Source: an uncultured Subdoligranulum sp. (GTDB taxonomy: Bacteria > Bacillota > Clostridia > Oscillospirales > Ruminococcaceae). Taken from it: DNA of 64,000 nt. A program made the position numbers and the translations under genes. Position 1 is the first letter of the stretch. Each line of letters begins with the position of its first letter. Positions 9,782 through 17,454 of the stretch are shown piece by piece. Location: assembly GCA_900545545.1 (NCBI GenBank), contig UQZO01000001.1:186001-250000 (forward strand). Reading direction: 5' to 3'. Under the pieces are notes generated by a model. It saw nothing but the letters and a program-made list of their open reading frames with translations. It was not told the origin of the DNA and made no database searches.

Positions 9782-11911
9782 ATGACACCCTTACAGAAAA
9801 GCATTCTCTCTGCGGTCAAGCGGCGCCCCATGACGCTGCGGGAACTGCAGAATAACCTGCAGGTGGATAATTCCCGCCTGCGCACTACGGTTTCGGCCAT
9901 GGTGGCTACCGGCGAACTGTCGATGCGCAACGGCACCTATGTGCCGGGCTTTGCTACCTATCAGAATGAGGCAGCCCCCGATACCATTCCCTGCACACTG
10001 GTCAAGCTGGCGGCCCGTTTCGGCTTTGCCAGCCGTGACGACGGCCAGGGGGATATCTTCATTCCGGGACGTGCCCTGCATGGCGCTATGCCCCAGGACA
10101 AGGTCAATATCAAGCTGTTTGATCATCCCCGTGTGGAAGGTTCCTCGGAGGGCGAGGTTGTGGAGGTTACGGTGCCCAACAACCGTTTCGCGGGCACCGT
10201 CTGCCTGTCGGACGACGGCCGCCTGGCGGTGGAACCCGATGGATGCCGGGACGTGAAATTCCTGCTGGCCAAGCAGGGGAGTGAGGGCGTTCATCTTGGA
10301 GACAAGGTGGGCATTCAGATCACCCACCGCGGCCCGCGCCACAGCGACCACCGTGCCGCTGTCGTGGAAAAATTCGGCTCCTCTGACCGTGCGTCGGAGT
10401 GTGCCAAGGCCATTCTCTATGGACGCAACGTCCGCCTGGAGTTCCCGCCGGAGGTTCTGGCGGAAGCCCATGCCTATGATGACGCGACGATTGATCCTGC
10501 TGAGGCAGCCCGCCGCATGGACCTGCGTAGCATCCCCATCTTTACCATCGACTCGGCGGAAACCAAGGATATCGACGATGCCATCAGCCTGCAGAAGCTG
10601 GAGGACGGCGGCTATGAGCTGGGCGTCCATATTGCGGATGTCAGCCATTATGTCCGCCCGGGTTCTGCGCTGGACAACGAAGCCTTCGAGCGGGCCACCA
10701 GCATCTACTACGCCGATAAGGTCATTCCGATGCTGCCCACCCAGTTGTCCAACGGCATCTGCTCGCTGAACCCCAACGAGGAACGCCTGGCGTTCTCCTG
10801 CCTGATGCGTCTGGACAGCGAGGGCAACATTCACAGCTATCATTTTGTCAAAACGGTGATCCGCAGCCGCGTCAAGGGCGTATATAAGGAAATCAATGCC
10901 CTGCTGGAGCCGGAGGAAGGCGCCGATCTGACCGAACTGAAGGCCAAATATGCCGATGTTCTGGAACAGCTGCCCGTGATGGACGAGCTGTACCGCAAGC
11001 GGCTGGAACTGCGCCGTAAGCGCGGTGCCATGGAGATCGAGTCCGACGAGGCCAAGCTCATCATCGATGAGGACGGCCGCTGTGTGGATATCGTCAAGCG
11101 CGGCCGTGGCACTTCCGAATGCATGATCGAGGAGTTCATGCTGTTGGCCAACCAGTGTGCCGCCAACGCGGGCCGCACCAACAAGGTGCCCTTTGTCTAC
11201 CGTGTGCATGAGGCCCCGGATGCTGAGAAGATGGAAAAACTGTCGGCCACGCTGCTGGCCTGCGGTCTGAACGCCAAGTTCAAGAATCCCATTCCCACCC
11301 AGCTGGAACTGGCGGCATTGTTGGATGAAACCCGCGGCCAGCCTATTCAGACACCGGTGCACACGGGCATTCTGCGCAGTATGCAAAAGGCCCGCTATGC
11401 CCCGCAGCCGCTGGGTCACTATGGCCTGGTATTGGCGGACTATGCCCATTTCACCAGTCCCATCCGCCGCTATCCTGACCTGGCCATCCATCGCATTCTC
11501 AGCGAGATGCTGTTAGGTGCTTCCGCCCAGCAGATGAACCAGGGCTACAACGAGTTTGCACAGCGTGCCAGCGAGCAGTCCAGCAAGAAGGAAGTGGACG
11601 CTGTACGCATTGAGCGCGATGTGGAGGACCTGTACAAGGCCGAGTATATGCACAACCATCTGGGCGAGGTGTATACCGGCACGGTGGCCGGCATCACGCC
11701 CCGCGGTGTCTTTGTGGAACTGGAAAACACCGTCGAAGGCTTTGTCCCCACAGCGCAGCTCTGCAAAGGGGAAGCGCAAGTGGTGGATGGTGTCAGCATG
11801 CTGGACCCGCTTACGGGCCGCAGCTGGATGCTGGGCACTTCCATGAAAATCCGTGTGGCGGCGTCCGATGTGGCGCTGGGCCGTATCGACTTTGAATATA
11901 TGGTTGAATAA
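9782..11911 (+). CDS. rnr: Ribonuclease R
   Basis: Processive 3'-5' exoribonuclease that degrades structured RNA, including rRNA and tmRNA-tagged mRNA. 709 residues. Order: N-terminal winged helix (residues 1-65, LQKSILSAVKRRPMTLREL), cold-shock OB folds, RNB catalytic domain with the metal aspartates in DSAETKDIDDAIS (about 256-270), the FTSPIRRYPDL substrate loop, and a C-terminal S1 domain (GEVYTGTVAGITPRGVFVEL, about 622-705). AAAGGAG (9769-9775) precedes ATG 9782. No convincing promoter lies in the 80 bp after the secG terminator (a TACAAT at 9717-9722 lacks a good -35). smpB, the usual next gene, is missing; a tRNA on the other strand follows. Confidence 0.97.
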   Translation: MTPLQKSILSAVKRRPMTLRELQNNLQVDNSRLRTTVSAMVATGELSMRNGTYVPGFATYQNEAAPDTIPCTLVKLAARFGFASRDDGQGDIFIPGRALHGAMPQDKVNIKLFDHPRVEGSSEGEVVEVTVPNNRFAGTVCLSDDGRLAVEPDGCRDVKFLLAKQGSEGVHLGDKVGIQITHRGPRHSDHRAAVVEKFGSSDRASECAKAILYGRNVRLEFPPEVLAEAHAYDDATIDPAEAARRMDLRSIPIFTIDSAETKDIDDAISLQKLEDGGYELGVHIADVSHYVRPGSALDNEAFERATSIYYADKVIPMLPTQLSNGICSLNPNEERLAFSCLMRLDSEGNIHSYHFVKTVIRSRVKGVYKEINALLEPEEGADLTELKAKYADVLEQLPVMDELYRKRLELRRKRGAMEIESDEAKLIIDEDGRCVDIVKRGRGTSECMIEEFMLLANQCAANAGRTNKVPFVYRVHEAPDAEKMEKLSATLLACGLNAKFKNPIPTQLELAALLDETRGQPIQTPVHTGILRSMQKARYAPQPLGHYGLVLADYAHFTSPIRRYPDLAIHRILSEMLLGASAQQMNQGYNEFAQRASEQSSKKEVDAVRIERDVEDLYKAEYMHNHLGEVYTGTVAGITPRGVFVELENTVEGFVPTAQLCKGEAQVVDGVSMLDPLTGRSWMLGTSMKIRVAASDVALGRIDFEYMVE

Positions 11912-11917
11912 TAAAAT

Positions 11918-11950
11918 GGCGCCTGCCCGGTCGTTTGCCGGGCAGGCGCC
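11918..11950 (+). terminator. Hairpin terminator after rnr
   Basis: A perfect 13-bp stem: GGCGCCTGCCCGG (11918-11930) and CCGGGCAGGCGCC (11938-11950), 7-nt loop, followed by TTACTCTATTTA. The T-tract is interrupted but the stem is very stable. Confidence 0.8.
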
Positions 11951-11983
11951 TTACTCTATTTATATAAGGTAATAAAAGAAAAA

Positions 11984-12022
11984 TAAAAAAGCACCCACGG
12001 CCAAAGCCATCGGTGCTTTTTT
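11984..12022 (-). terminator. Terminator of tRNA-Ser
   Basis: AGCACC and GGTGCT arms enclose a loop (hairpin about 11990-12017); on the minus strand a run of T follows (A-run 11984-11990 on plus). T residues at 12017-12022 mean it could also stop plus-strand transcription. Confidence 0.8.
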
Positions 12023-12023
12023 A

Positions 12024-12115
12024 TGGCGGAAAGAGAGGGATTCGAACCCTCGAGGGCTTTAGGGGCCCTACACGATTTCCAGTCGTGCGCCTTAGACCAG
12101 CTCAGCCATCTTTCC
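12024..12115 (-). tRNA. tRNA-Ser (GGA)
   Basis: Full cloverleaf on the minus strand: acceptor GGAAAGA/TCTTTCC, anticodon stem CACGA/TCGTG with loop CTGGAAA (anticodon GGA), long variable arm AGGGC/GCCCT typical of class II tRNAs, T arm GAGGG-TTCGAAT-CCCTC, discriminator G and an encoded CCA (12024-12026). Reads UCC and UCU codons. Own consensus promoter and terminator. Confidence 0.97.
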
Positions 12116-12141
12116 ACAGCAGTTGTTTGACTGCATGGGCT

Positions 12142-12170
12142 ATTATAGCAACTTATGGGGAGAATGTCAA
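12142..12170 (-). promoter_or_regulatory. Consensus SigA promoter of tRNA-Ser
   Basis: On the minus strand TTGACA (12170-12165), 17-nt spacer, TATAAT (12147-12142): an exact consensus, 27 bp before the tRNA 5' end. Confidence 0.92.
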
Positions 12171-12246
12171 GCAAAAATCGAAAAAAATGTTTTCGTCATT
12201 TTGTACAAACAAAATTGTAGGAAGTTACAAAAACGTCAAAGAAGCC

Positions 12247-12275
12247 TTGCAACAGGATTTTCAACGTGTTAAAAC
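12247..12275 (+). promoter_or_regulatory. Likely promoter of the antiporter gene
   Basis: TTGCAA (12247-12252), 17-nt spacer ending in an extended -10 TGT, then TAAAAC (12270-12275). About 49 bp before the GTG start. Confidence 0.6.
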
Positions 12276-12323
12276 TATAACTAAGTTGCGATTTTTCCCG
12301 CATGTGAAAGGAGTTGCATATTT

Positions 12324-13523
12324 GTGTATTCTGTTTTTCGGGATTTGGCGATCATTATCCTGAGCGCCAAATTCTTTGCACTGGTTGCACGCAAATGTAA
12401 GGCGCCGCAAGTGGTTGGCGAGATCATTGCGGGCCTTTTGATTGGTCCGTGCCTTTTGAATCTTGTGCAGAGCAATGATACGATCTCGGTGTTTGCAGAG
12501 ATCGGTGTTGTCCTGCTCATGTTCAGCACGGGCCTGGGGACCAACCTGAAAGAGCTGATGCGGGCCGGTCCCATTGCAACTCTCATTGCCTGCGTAGGCG
12601 TTGGGGTACCTCTGGCAGGCGGCACGTTGCTCTATGGCCTGTTTTATGGCTTTGGGGCAGTGGGCAGCCAGGAATTTTATCGTGCGCTCTTCATCGGCAC
12701 CATCATGACGGCTACCAGCGTTTCCATCACGGTGGCGACTTTGCAGGAACTGGGACATCTCAAGAGTTTCCTCGGTACGACCATCGTCAGTGCAGCGGTC
12801 ATCGATGACGTCATCGGTATTGTGGTGCTGACCTGCGTTTTGGGCGCCAGCTCCGGCGAAGGAACCGGTCTTGGCAAGGTGTTGCTGAACACGGTGCTGT
12901 TCTTTGTGGTGGCCATTGTGGTCGGCATCATCATCCATTATGCCATGCAGTGGCTGGACAAGCGTAACCCCCATACCCAGCGCATTACCATCGTCAGCAT
13001 CGCGTTCTGCTTTGCGCTGGCCTATGTGGCGGAGCAGTATTTTGGCATTGCGGATATCACCGGTGCCTATATTGCCGGTATTGTGCTTTGCACCATGGAA
13101 GATGCTTCCTATGTGGAGCGCCGTGTGGATATCAGCAACTATGTGATTTTTGCGCCGGTCTTTTTCGCCAGCATTGGCCTGAAAACCGATGTCAGTGGCC
13201 TTACGCCGGATATCCTGCTGTTCTGCGTCTGTTTCGTGATCGTAGCCCTGTTTGCCAAGATCGTGGGCTGCGGCCTGGCCGCCAGAGCCTGCCGCTTCAA
13301 CTGGGGCGATTCCCTCAAGGTGGGCGTTGGTATGATGACCCGCGGCGAAGTAGCCCTGATCGTTGCGCAGAAAGGCCTTGAAGTCGGCGTGGTGGATCCC
13401 GTTTACTTTACGGCGGTCATTCTGTTGATTGTGGTGTCGTCGGTGGCTACGCCGCTGGCGCTCAAAACCTTGTTTGTCAAAATGCCTCCTGAACCGCATC
13501 CCAAACAGGTGCGTGTAGCATAA
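12324..13523 (+). CDS. CPA2-type monovalent cation/proton antiporter
   Basis: Membrane antiporter of the Na+/H+ exchanger CPA2 (KefB/GerN-like) family. 399 residues with about 12 hydrophobic segments. Family landmarks: the first-helix repeat KAPQVVGEIIAGLLIGP (near residue 26), the STGLGTN loop, TATSVSITVATLQELG, the acidic pair in AAVIDDVIGIVVL in the ion-binding core, ITGAYIAGI, and the late MTRGEVALIV motif. There is no C-terminal TrkA-N/RCK domain, so it is the short GerN/NapA-like form. Start is GTG with AAAGGAG 10 nt upstream. Monocistronic: own promoter and a strong bidirectional terminator. The ion (Na+ or K+) cannot be deduced from sequence. Confidence 0.88.
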   Translation: MYSVFRDLAIIILSAKFFALVARKCKAPQVVGEIIAGLLIGPCLLNLVQSNDTISVFAEIGVVLLMFSTGLGTNLKELMRAGPIATLIACVGVGVPLAGGTLLYGLFYGFGAVGSQEFYRALFIGTIMTATSVSITVATLQELGHLKSFLGTTIVSAAVIDDVIGIVVLTCVLGASSGEGTGLGKVLLNTVLFFVVAIVVGIIIHYAMQWLDKRNPHTQRITIVSIAFCFALAYVAEQYFGIADITGAYIAGIVLCTMEDASYVERRVDISNYVIFAPVFFASIGLKTDVSGLTPDILLFCVCFVIVALFAKIVGCGLAARACRFNWGDSLKVGVGMMTRGEVALIVAQKGLEVGVVDPVYFTAVILLIVVSSVATPLALKTLFVKMPPEPHPKQVRVA

Positions 13524-13557
13524 AAATATCCCGGTCCATTTGGACCGGGATATTTTT
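13522..13557 (+). terminator. Bidirectional terminator between antiporter and DUF975 gene
   Basis: AAAAATATCCCGGTCC (13522-13537) pairs perfectly with GGACCGGGATATTTTT (13542-13557); A-run and T-run flank it, so it serves both converging genes. Confidence 0.92.
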
Positions 13558-13565
13558 GTTGGAAA

Positions 13566-14306
13566 TCAGTAATTCGGATTGTCGTGCCGTACAAAGCCGC
13601 CCAGCTCCTGGGTGGTGGTCATGCCCATCGACAGAGCCTTGGCGCGCATGGCAGCGTAGAACTCGGCGAACGTGGCACTCTGGTAGGGGGCCAGGAAAAA
13701 GAACCCGATGCCGAAGGTGAGAATGCACAGCAGGTTCCAGCCGATGAAAGACAGTTCCAGTACGAAATAATGGAGCTTTTCGCCGTACATCATCTCTTTG
13801 CTCAGCTCCATGGCGCGGGTGGTGGTCAGGTAAGGGTTCTCGGCCAGCAGGTAGGGGACCAGTGCATAGCAGTAGGACCAGTAAATTCCCGGAATGAGAA
13901 GCAAAAACATTCCCGCAAAGATTTTCAGCCCGGTCAGAAAGGAAACCTTCACGACGTTCAGGTAGGGCGTCTGGAAGACACTGAAAACGGTGCTGAACGG
14001 GGAAGGGCTCTGGCGGCTTTCCATAAAGTAGCGGCAGCGGCCGACCAAAATGGGCGACGCAATAAAGACAGACCACAGTACGGCCAGCGCCAGCCCGATG
14101 AGGGATGCTACAATCAGGAACGGCAGGATATAGGCGGGGATATTTTCCCAAAAAGAGACAACATCATCTACCGAGTAGGAAATGGTCAGGTTTGAACTGC
14201 TTCCGCCGCTTAGCAGGCCCACCACCAGGCAAACCCAAAACCCTTTCCAATAACGGCCGCTCAGGGCCTGTTTGGCATTTTCTTTTAGAAGTGAACATGT
14301 CCACAT
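13566..14306 (-). CDS. DUF975 family membrane protein
   Basis: 246 residues. The N-terminus (residues 5-22, LKENAKQALSGRYWKGF) matches the characteristic opening of DUF975 proteins, small polytopic membrane proteins of Firmicutes of unknown function. Four or five hydrophobic segments follow (WVCLVVGLLSGG; ILPFLIVASLIGLALAVL; FAGMFLLLIPGIYW; LLCILTFGIGFFFLAPY), and the conserved SPILVGRCRYF and YALVPYLLAE patches are visible. Start at 14306 is set by a good GGGAGGT ribosome site (14315-14321 region); the frame remains open further upstream but has no other site. Single gene with its own promoter, convergent with the antiporter. Ends in a short polar tail. Confidence 0.82.
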   Translation of the reverse strand: MWTCSLLKENAKQALSGRYWKGFWVCLVVGLLSGGSSSNLTISYSVDDVVSFWENIPAYILPFLIVASLIGLALAVLWSVFIASPILVGRCRYFMESRQSPSPFSTVFSVFQTPYLNVVKVSFLTGLKIFAGMFLLLIPGIYWSYCYALVPYLLAENPYLTTTRAMELSKEMMYGEKLHYFVLELSFIGWNLLCILTFGIGFFFLAPYQSATFAEFYAAMRAKALSMGMTTTQELGGFVRHDNPNY

Positions 14307-14333
14307 AACTTTATACCTCCCTATTGTATGCCC

Positions 14334-14361
14334 ATTATACCAAATCAAACCAGGAAAGCAA
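14334..14361 (-). promoter_or_regulatory. Promoter of the DUF975 gene
   Basis: Minus strand TTGCTT (14361-14356), 16-nt spacer, TATAAT (14339-14334), 28 bp before the start codon. Confidence 0.7.
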
Positions 14362-14453
14362 GCTGAATTTTTATACAAAAACTCGTAAATGCGTCATATT
14401 TATCGGTCTTAAAAAATAAAATGAAATTTTTTGATTTTTTTTGAAAAAAGTGC

Positions 14454-14482
14454 TTGACATTTGGGGGGAGTGTGGCTATAAT
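14454..14482 (+). promoter_or_regulatory. Consensus SigA promoter of tRNA-Leu
   Basis: TTGACA (14454-14459), 17-nt spacer, TATAAT (14477-14482); an AT-rich UP-like tract lies upstream (about 14405-14450). Confidence 0.93.
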
Positions 14483-14539
14483 AATACACGTCGCCCGGGT
14501 CATGAGGCAAACGAAAGACGCGGAAACGACAGCAAATAT

Positions 14540-14626
14540 GCGGATGTGGCGGAACTGGCAGACGCGCTAGATTCAGGTTCTAGTTCCCTTAAAAGAGTAT
14601 GGGTTCAAATCCCTTCATCCGCACCA
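14540..14626 (+). tRNA. tRNA-Leu (CAG)
   Basis: Acceptor GCGGATG/CATCCGC, D arm with GG, anticodon stem CTAGA/TCTAG around loop TTCAGGT (anticodon CAG), long class II variable arm, T arm GGG-TTCAAAT-CCC, discriminator A and encoded CCA (14624-14626). Reads CUG, the dominant leucine codon in this window's genes. Confidence 0.97.
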
Positions 14627-14657
14627 AAGTCCGAACACGAAAGTGTTCGGACTTTTT
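14627..14657 (+). terminator. Terminator of tRNA-Leu
   Basis: Perfect 12-bp stem AAGTCCGAACAC / GTGTTCGGACTT (14627-14638, 14643-14654) with a GAAA tetraloop and a following T-run. Confidence 0.95.
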
Positions 14658-14736
14658 TCTTTTGTGTTTAAAGGCACTTCCGTGGCGCAAGACGGCGCAA
14701 AGCGCATAAGCGTTGGGAAACTTGTAATAATTTGCC

Positions 14737-14775
14737 CTTCTCCTGCATAGGCTATCCCGCAGGAGGGGATTTTTT
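14737..14775 (+). promoter_or_regulatory. Terminator-like hairpin that contains the spoIVB ribosome site
   Basis: CTTCTCCTGC (14737-14746) pairs with GCAGGAGGGG (14759-14768) over 10 bp, two of them G-T wobbles; loop 14747-14758. The 3' arm is exactly the Shine-Dalgarno AGGAGGGG of spoIVB, and six T (14770-14775) follow up to the ATG. The structure could terminate read-through from upstream, sequester the ribosome site, or both. Confidence 0.65.
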
Positions 14776-15984
14776 ATGCCAAAACATCGCGTTTGCCGTG
14801 GCCTGGCGGCTGTGCTGCTGTGCTTTCTGGCCCTGGTGGGCGGTCTGGTCCTGGCGCTTCGTGCGGCTTTGCCGGATACTTTTTATACGGCGGAAACCGA
14901 ACTCCGGATCGCCTCCATGCCGTGGGTTACGGTGCAGCAAAAGCAGGAAACCGTGGCACAGGCCGGCAATGCAAACGAGGACAAAAGCCGCAATGTAACG
15001 CTGTCCCTGTTTGGAACCATTCCGCTGAAAACGGTGCGTACCGTCAATGTGGAAACGCGCAGCGTCCAGGTCTGCGGTACTCCGTTCGGGGCCAAAATGT
15101 TTTCGGACGGTGCCCTGGTGGTGGCTTTTTCTGATCAATACACAAATCTGGGGACAGAAAACCCGGCGAAAGAGGCGGGGCTCAAACTGGGGGATCTGAT
15201 CGTTTCGGCAGGGGGACACGCAGTACGCAGCAATGAGGAGCTGACCCAGGCGATCACCGACGCCGCCGGAAACGCCATTCCGGTTGTCTACCAGCGCGAC
15301 GGTGTGCAGCATACGACCATGCTGACACCGGTGCAGGATGTGTCCACAGGAGCCTACCGTGCCGGGCTTTGGGTGCGTGATTCCAGTGCCGGCATCGGCA
15401 CCATGACCTTTCTGGACCCGCTGAACGGTACCTTCGCGGGGCTGGGACATGCGATCAGCGACACCGACACCGGGGCAGACATCACGCTGCTTTCCGGTGA
15501 GATTGTGCCGGTGGTCATTACGGGATGTGTCAGCGGTACGGCGGGCAGCCCCGGGGAGCTGCGGGGGGAATTTTCGGCGGCAGCAGCGGGTACAGTCCTG
15601 GCCAATGACAGCACCGGCGTTTACGGGGAGTATCTGGCTGCCATGTCGGGCCAGAGCTGCCCTGTGATGCAGCCGCAGGAGATTGCCTTAGGCGATGCGG
15701 AAATCTGGACAACCATCTCGGGCAGTACGCCGCGCGCATACTCGGTGCGTATCGAGCAGGTGAATATGACCAGCAGCGACCCCAACCGAAACCTGCTGGT
15801 CAAGGTTACCGACCCGGAACTGCTGGCGGCGACGGGCGGGATTGTGCGCGGTATGAGCGGCAGCCCCATCGTGCAGAACGGCAGGCTGGTGGGCGCCGTT
15901 ACCCACGTTCTTGTCAATGATCCCACCCGGGGATACGGCATCTTTGCCACCACCATGCTGGAAAAAGCGGACAGCCTTCCTTAA
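14776..15984 (+). CDS. spoIVB: SpoIVB peptidase (stage IV sporulation protein B)
   Basis: Secreted/membrane-anchored serine peptidase of family S55; in Bacillus it is made in the forespore and cuts SpoIVFA to activate SigK processing in the mother cell. 402 residues: N-terminal signal anchor (about 9-30), a PDZ domain (about 120-190, NPAKEAGLKLGDLIVS) and the S55 domain with GHAISDTDTG (histidine 225) and the catalytic GMSGSPI serine region (361-363), then GAVTHVLVNDPTRGYG. Length and motifs are intact. AGGAGGGG (14761-14768) precedes ATG 14776 but lies inside a hairpin. Followed by spo0A, the arrangement conserved in endospore formers; the usual upstream recN is absent, replaced by tRNA-Leu. 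I found no confident SigF/SigG promoter. Confidence 0.95.
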   Translation: MPKHRVCRGLAAVLLCFLALVGGLVLALRAALPDTFYTAETELRIASMPWVTVQQKQETVAQAGNANEDKSRNVTLSLFGTIPLKTVRTVNVETRSVQVCGTPFGAKMFSDGALVVAFSDQYTNLGTENPAKEAGLKLGDLIVSAGGHAVRSNEELTQAITDAAGNAIPVVYQRDGVQHTTMLTPVQDVSTGAYRAGLWVRDSSAGIGTMTFLDPLNGTFAGLGHAISDTDTGADITLLSGEIVPVVITGCVSGTAGSPGELRGEFSAAAAGTVLANDSTGVYGEYLAAMSGQSCPVMQPQEIALGDAEIWTTISGSTPRAYSVRIEQVNMTSSDPNRNLLVKVTDPELLAATGGIVRGMSGSPIVQNGRLVGAVTHVLVNDPTRGYGIFATTMLEKADSLP

Positions 15985-16026
15985 GCGGGGAATGGGCGCA
16001 AATTTTTCTGCCGGTTTTTCATTAAA

Positions 16027-16074
16027 AAACGGAACCGCTGCGAAGCGTACCTTTCGCGGAGGTTCCGTTTCTTT
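16027..16074 (+). terminator. Terminator after spoIVB
   Basis: AAACGGAACC (16027-16036) and GGTTCCGTTT (16061-16070) pair perfectly with a 24-nt loop holding GCG complements; CTTT follows. It separates spoIVB from spo0A. Confidence 0.8.
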
Positions 16075-16320
16075 GTAAAACCAGTGTCGGATAACGATAC
16101 CATCACAGAACAACCGGAACGGCGGATACCCCCGCGTTGTGACAGAGGAAAGATAAAAATGGTGGAACTGGAAGAAAATTCCAGAAATTCCAACAAGAGA
16201 AAGCGGCGTACTGTGTAGAAACAGCAGAAAAGCAAGAGAAAAAATACGCAAAACAGAATAAATTTGCATAATGCGTCGAACGAAAGTTGCGTAAATGCAG
16301 AAAAAACCTGGAAAATCCTC
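16075..16320. other. Intergenic stretch upstream of the spo0A promoter
   Basis: No credible gene or RNA. It includes CGTCGAA (16274-16280), one base off the Spo0A-box core TGTCGAA, about 65 bp before the spo0A -10 element. A 19-codon open frame near 16159 has a fair ribosome site but no other support. Confidence 0.4.
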
Positions 16321-16349
16321 TTGCGGTGACTGGAAAAATATGGTAAAAT
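16321..16349 (+). promoter_or_regulatory. Probable SigA promoter of spo0A with extended -10
   Basis: TTGCGG (16321-16326), 17-nt spacer ending TGG, TAAAAT (16344-16349). It would give a leader of about 95 nt before the spo0A start. A SigH-type promoter was not recognised. Confidence 0.6.
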
Positions 16350-16451
16350 TTCCATCGTAAACGAAACCCGGCGGGGCAGGCGGACTGCTGCCGAACAGCG
16401 CAGCAACGACCCAAACGCCGTGAACCCGAGATATGTCTGGAGGATATGACG

Positions 16452-17210
16452 ATGGAAAAAATCAAGTTCGTGATGACCGATACCGGCGCACAGGTGTCTG
16501 CTTTGTGCCGCCAGGCATTGGAAAATAAGGGCGTTGCGGTAACCGTCTGCGAGAAAAACGGGAACAAGGCGTTGGAAACGCTGCTGGATGTACATCCGCA
16601 GGCGGTTTTGCTGGACGCCTTCATGCCGGATCTGGATGCTATCACCGTCAAACAGCGGTACGAAGCGCAGAACACCAGCGGTACGCGCACGACCTTCTTT
16701 GTCACGGGCGCCTTCCAGAGTGAAGAGATGGAGCAGGAACTGCTGGATAACGGCTTCTCGTTTTTCTTTGTCAAACCCTTTGATGAAAGTGTGCTGGTCA
16801 GCCGTGTGCTGAAAGCGGCAGGCAACAGCAGCCGCCCGTCGGTGAATTCCCAGGATTCCGACGAGATGACCGTCACCGAAATCCTGCATCAGATCGGTGT
16901 GCCGGCACATATCAAGGGGTATCAGTTCCTGCGGGACGCCATCCTTCTCACCACAGAAGATCACGGGTACATCAATGCGGTTACCAAGCGGCTCTATCCC
17001 GAGATTGCCAAGCGCAACGGTACCACGGCCAGCCGTGTGGAACGTGCCATCCGCCATGCCATCGAGGTGGCGTGGGACCGTGGGGATGTGGATACGCTGA
17101 ACAGCTATTTCGGCTACACCATCCACAACCTGCGCGGCAAGCCCACCAACAGCGAATTCATTGCCATGATTGCCGATAAGATTCGCCTGGACAAAAAGCG
17201 CCGTGCCTGA
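16452..17210 (+). CDS. spo0A: Sporulation master regulator Spo0A
   Basis: Response regulator that commits cells to sporulation when phosphorylated. 252 residues: receiver (1-120), linker, and C-terminal DNA-binding domain (about 142-252). The output domain is nearly invariant: IHEIGVPAHIKGY-like HQIGVPAHIKGY, TTASRVERAIRHAIEV recognition helix, KPTNSEFIAM. In the receiver the phospho-acceptor D55, T85 and K108 (FVKPF) are present, but the acidic pair is MTDT where Bacillus has ADD, so the second aspartate is threonine, and the usual D-G after the acceptor loop is D-A. The ATG at 16452 is 7 nt after GGAGGA (16439-16444); the ATG at 16446 is too close to it. Follows spoIVB but has its own promoter and terminators. 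Confidence 0.95.
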   Translation: MEKIKFVMTDTGAQVSALCRQALENKGVAVTVCEKNGNKALETLLDVHPQAVLLDAFMPDLDAITVKQRYEAQNTSGTRTTFFVTGAFQSEEMEQELLDNGFSFFFVKPFDESVLVSRVLKAAGNSSRPSVNSQDSDEMTVTEILHQIGVPAHIKGYQFLRDAILLTTEDHGYINAVTKRLYPEIAKRNGTTASRVERAIRHAIEVAWDRGDVDTLNSYFGYTIHNLRGKPTNSEFIAMIADKIRLDKKRRA

Positions 17211-17219
17211 TCTTTACAA

Positions 17220-17260
17220 CGCCAGCAGCCTCCGCGGGAGAAGGGCTGGCGATTTCTTTT
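17220..17260 (+). terminator. Terminator after spo0A
   Basis: CGCCAGC (17220-17226) pairs with GCTGGCG (17245-17251), with further inner pairing CCTCC/GAGAAGG, then ATTTCTTTT. Confidence 0.75.
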
Positions 17261-17319
17261 GGAGGCGCGTTTTTTCTTACAAAGAAATTTGGAACTTTCT
17301 TTTTATCATTTGTTCAACA

Positions 17320-17360
17320 AAATCACTGCCGGAACGATAAAGTCCGGTGGTGATTTTTTT
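17320..17360 (+). terminator. Second strong terminator between spo0A and ispDF
   Basis: AAATCACTGCCGGA (17320-17333) pairs with TCCGGTGGTGATTT (17343-17356) over 14 bp (two wobbles), followed by TTTT. No promoter or gene is visible between the two terminators, so it seems to insulate ispDF from spo0A. Confidence 0.85.
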
Positions 17361-17391
17361 CGCTGTGCACAAAAAATCCTGAGGAATTTAG

Positions 17392-17420
17392 TGGATTTTT
17401 TCCTGTGGACCCTGTATAAT
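17392..17420 (+). promoter_or_regulatory. Probable promoter of the ispDF-led gene run
   Basis: Perfect TATAAT (17415-17420); the -35 position holds TGGATT (17392-17397), a weak match. About 28 bp of leader to the ispDF start. Confidence 0.55.
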
Positions 17421-17454
17421 AAATCTATATAACAATAAAAGGGAAGTGTGCATC

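Noticed and set aside
14704..14730. Possible SigF/SigG promoter of spoIVB (GCATA ... GTAATAA)
   Set aside because: The -10 matches neither consensus well at any allowed spacing.
16159..16218. 19-codon peptide upstream of spo0A
   Set aside because: A fair ribosome site but no promoter, no family, and very short; chance is likely.
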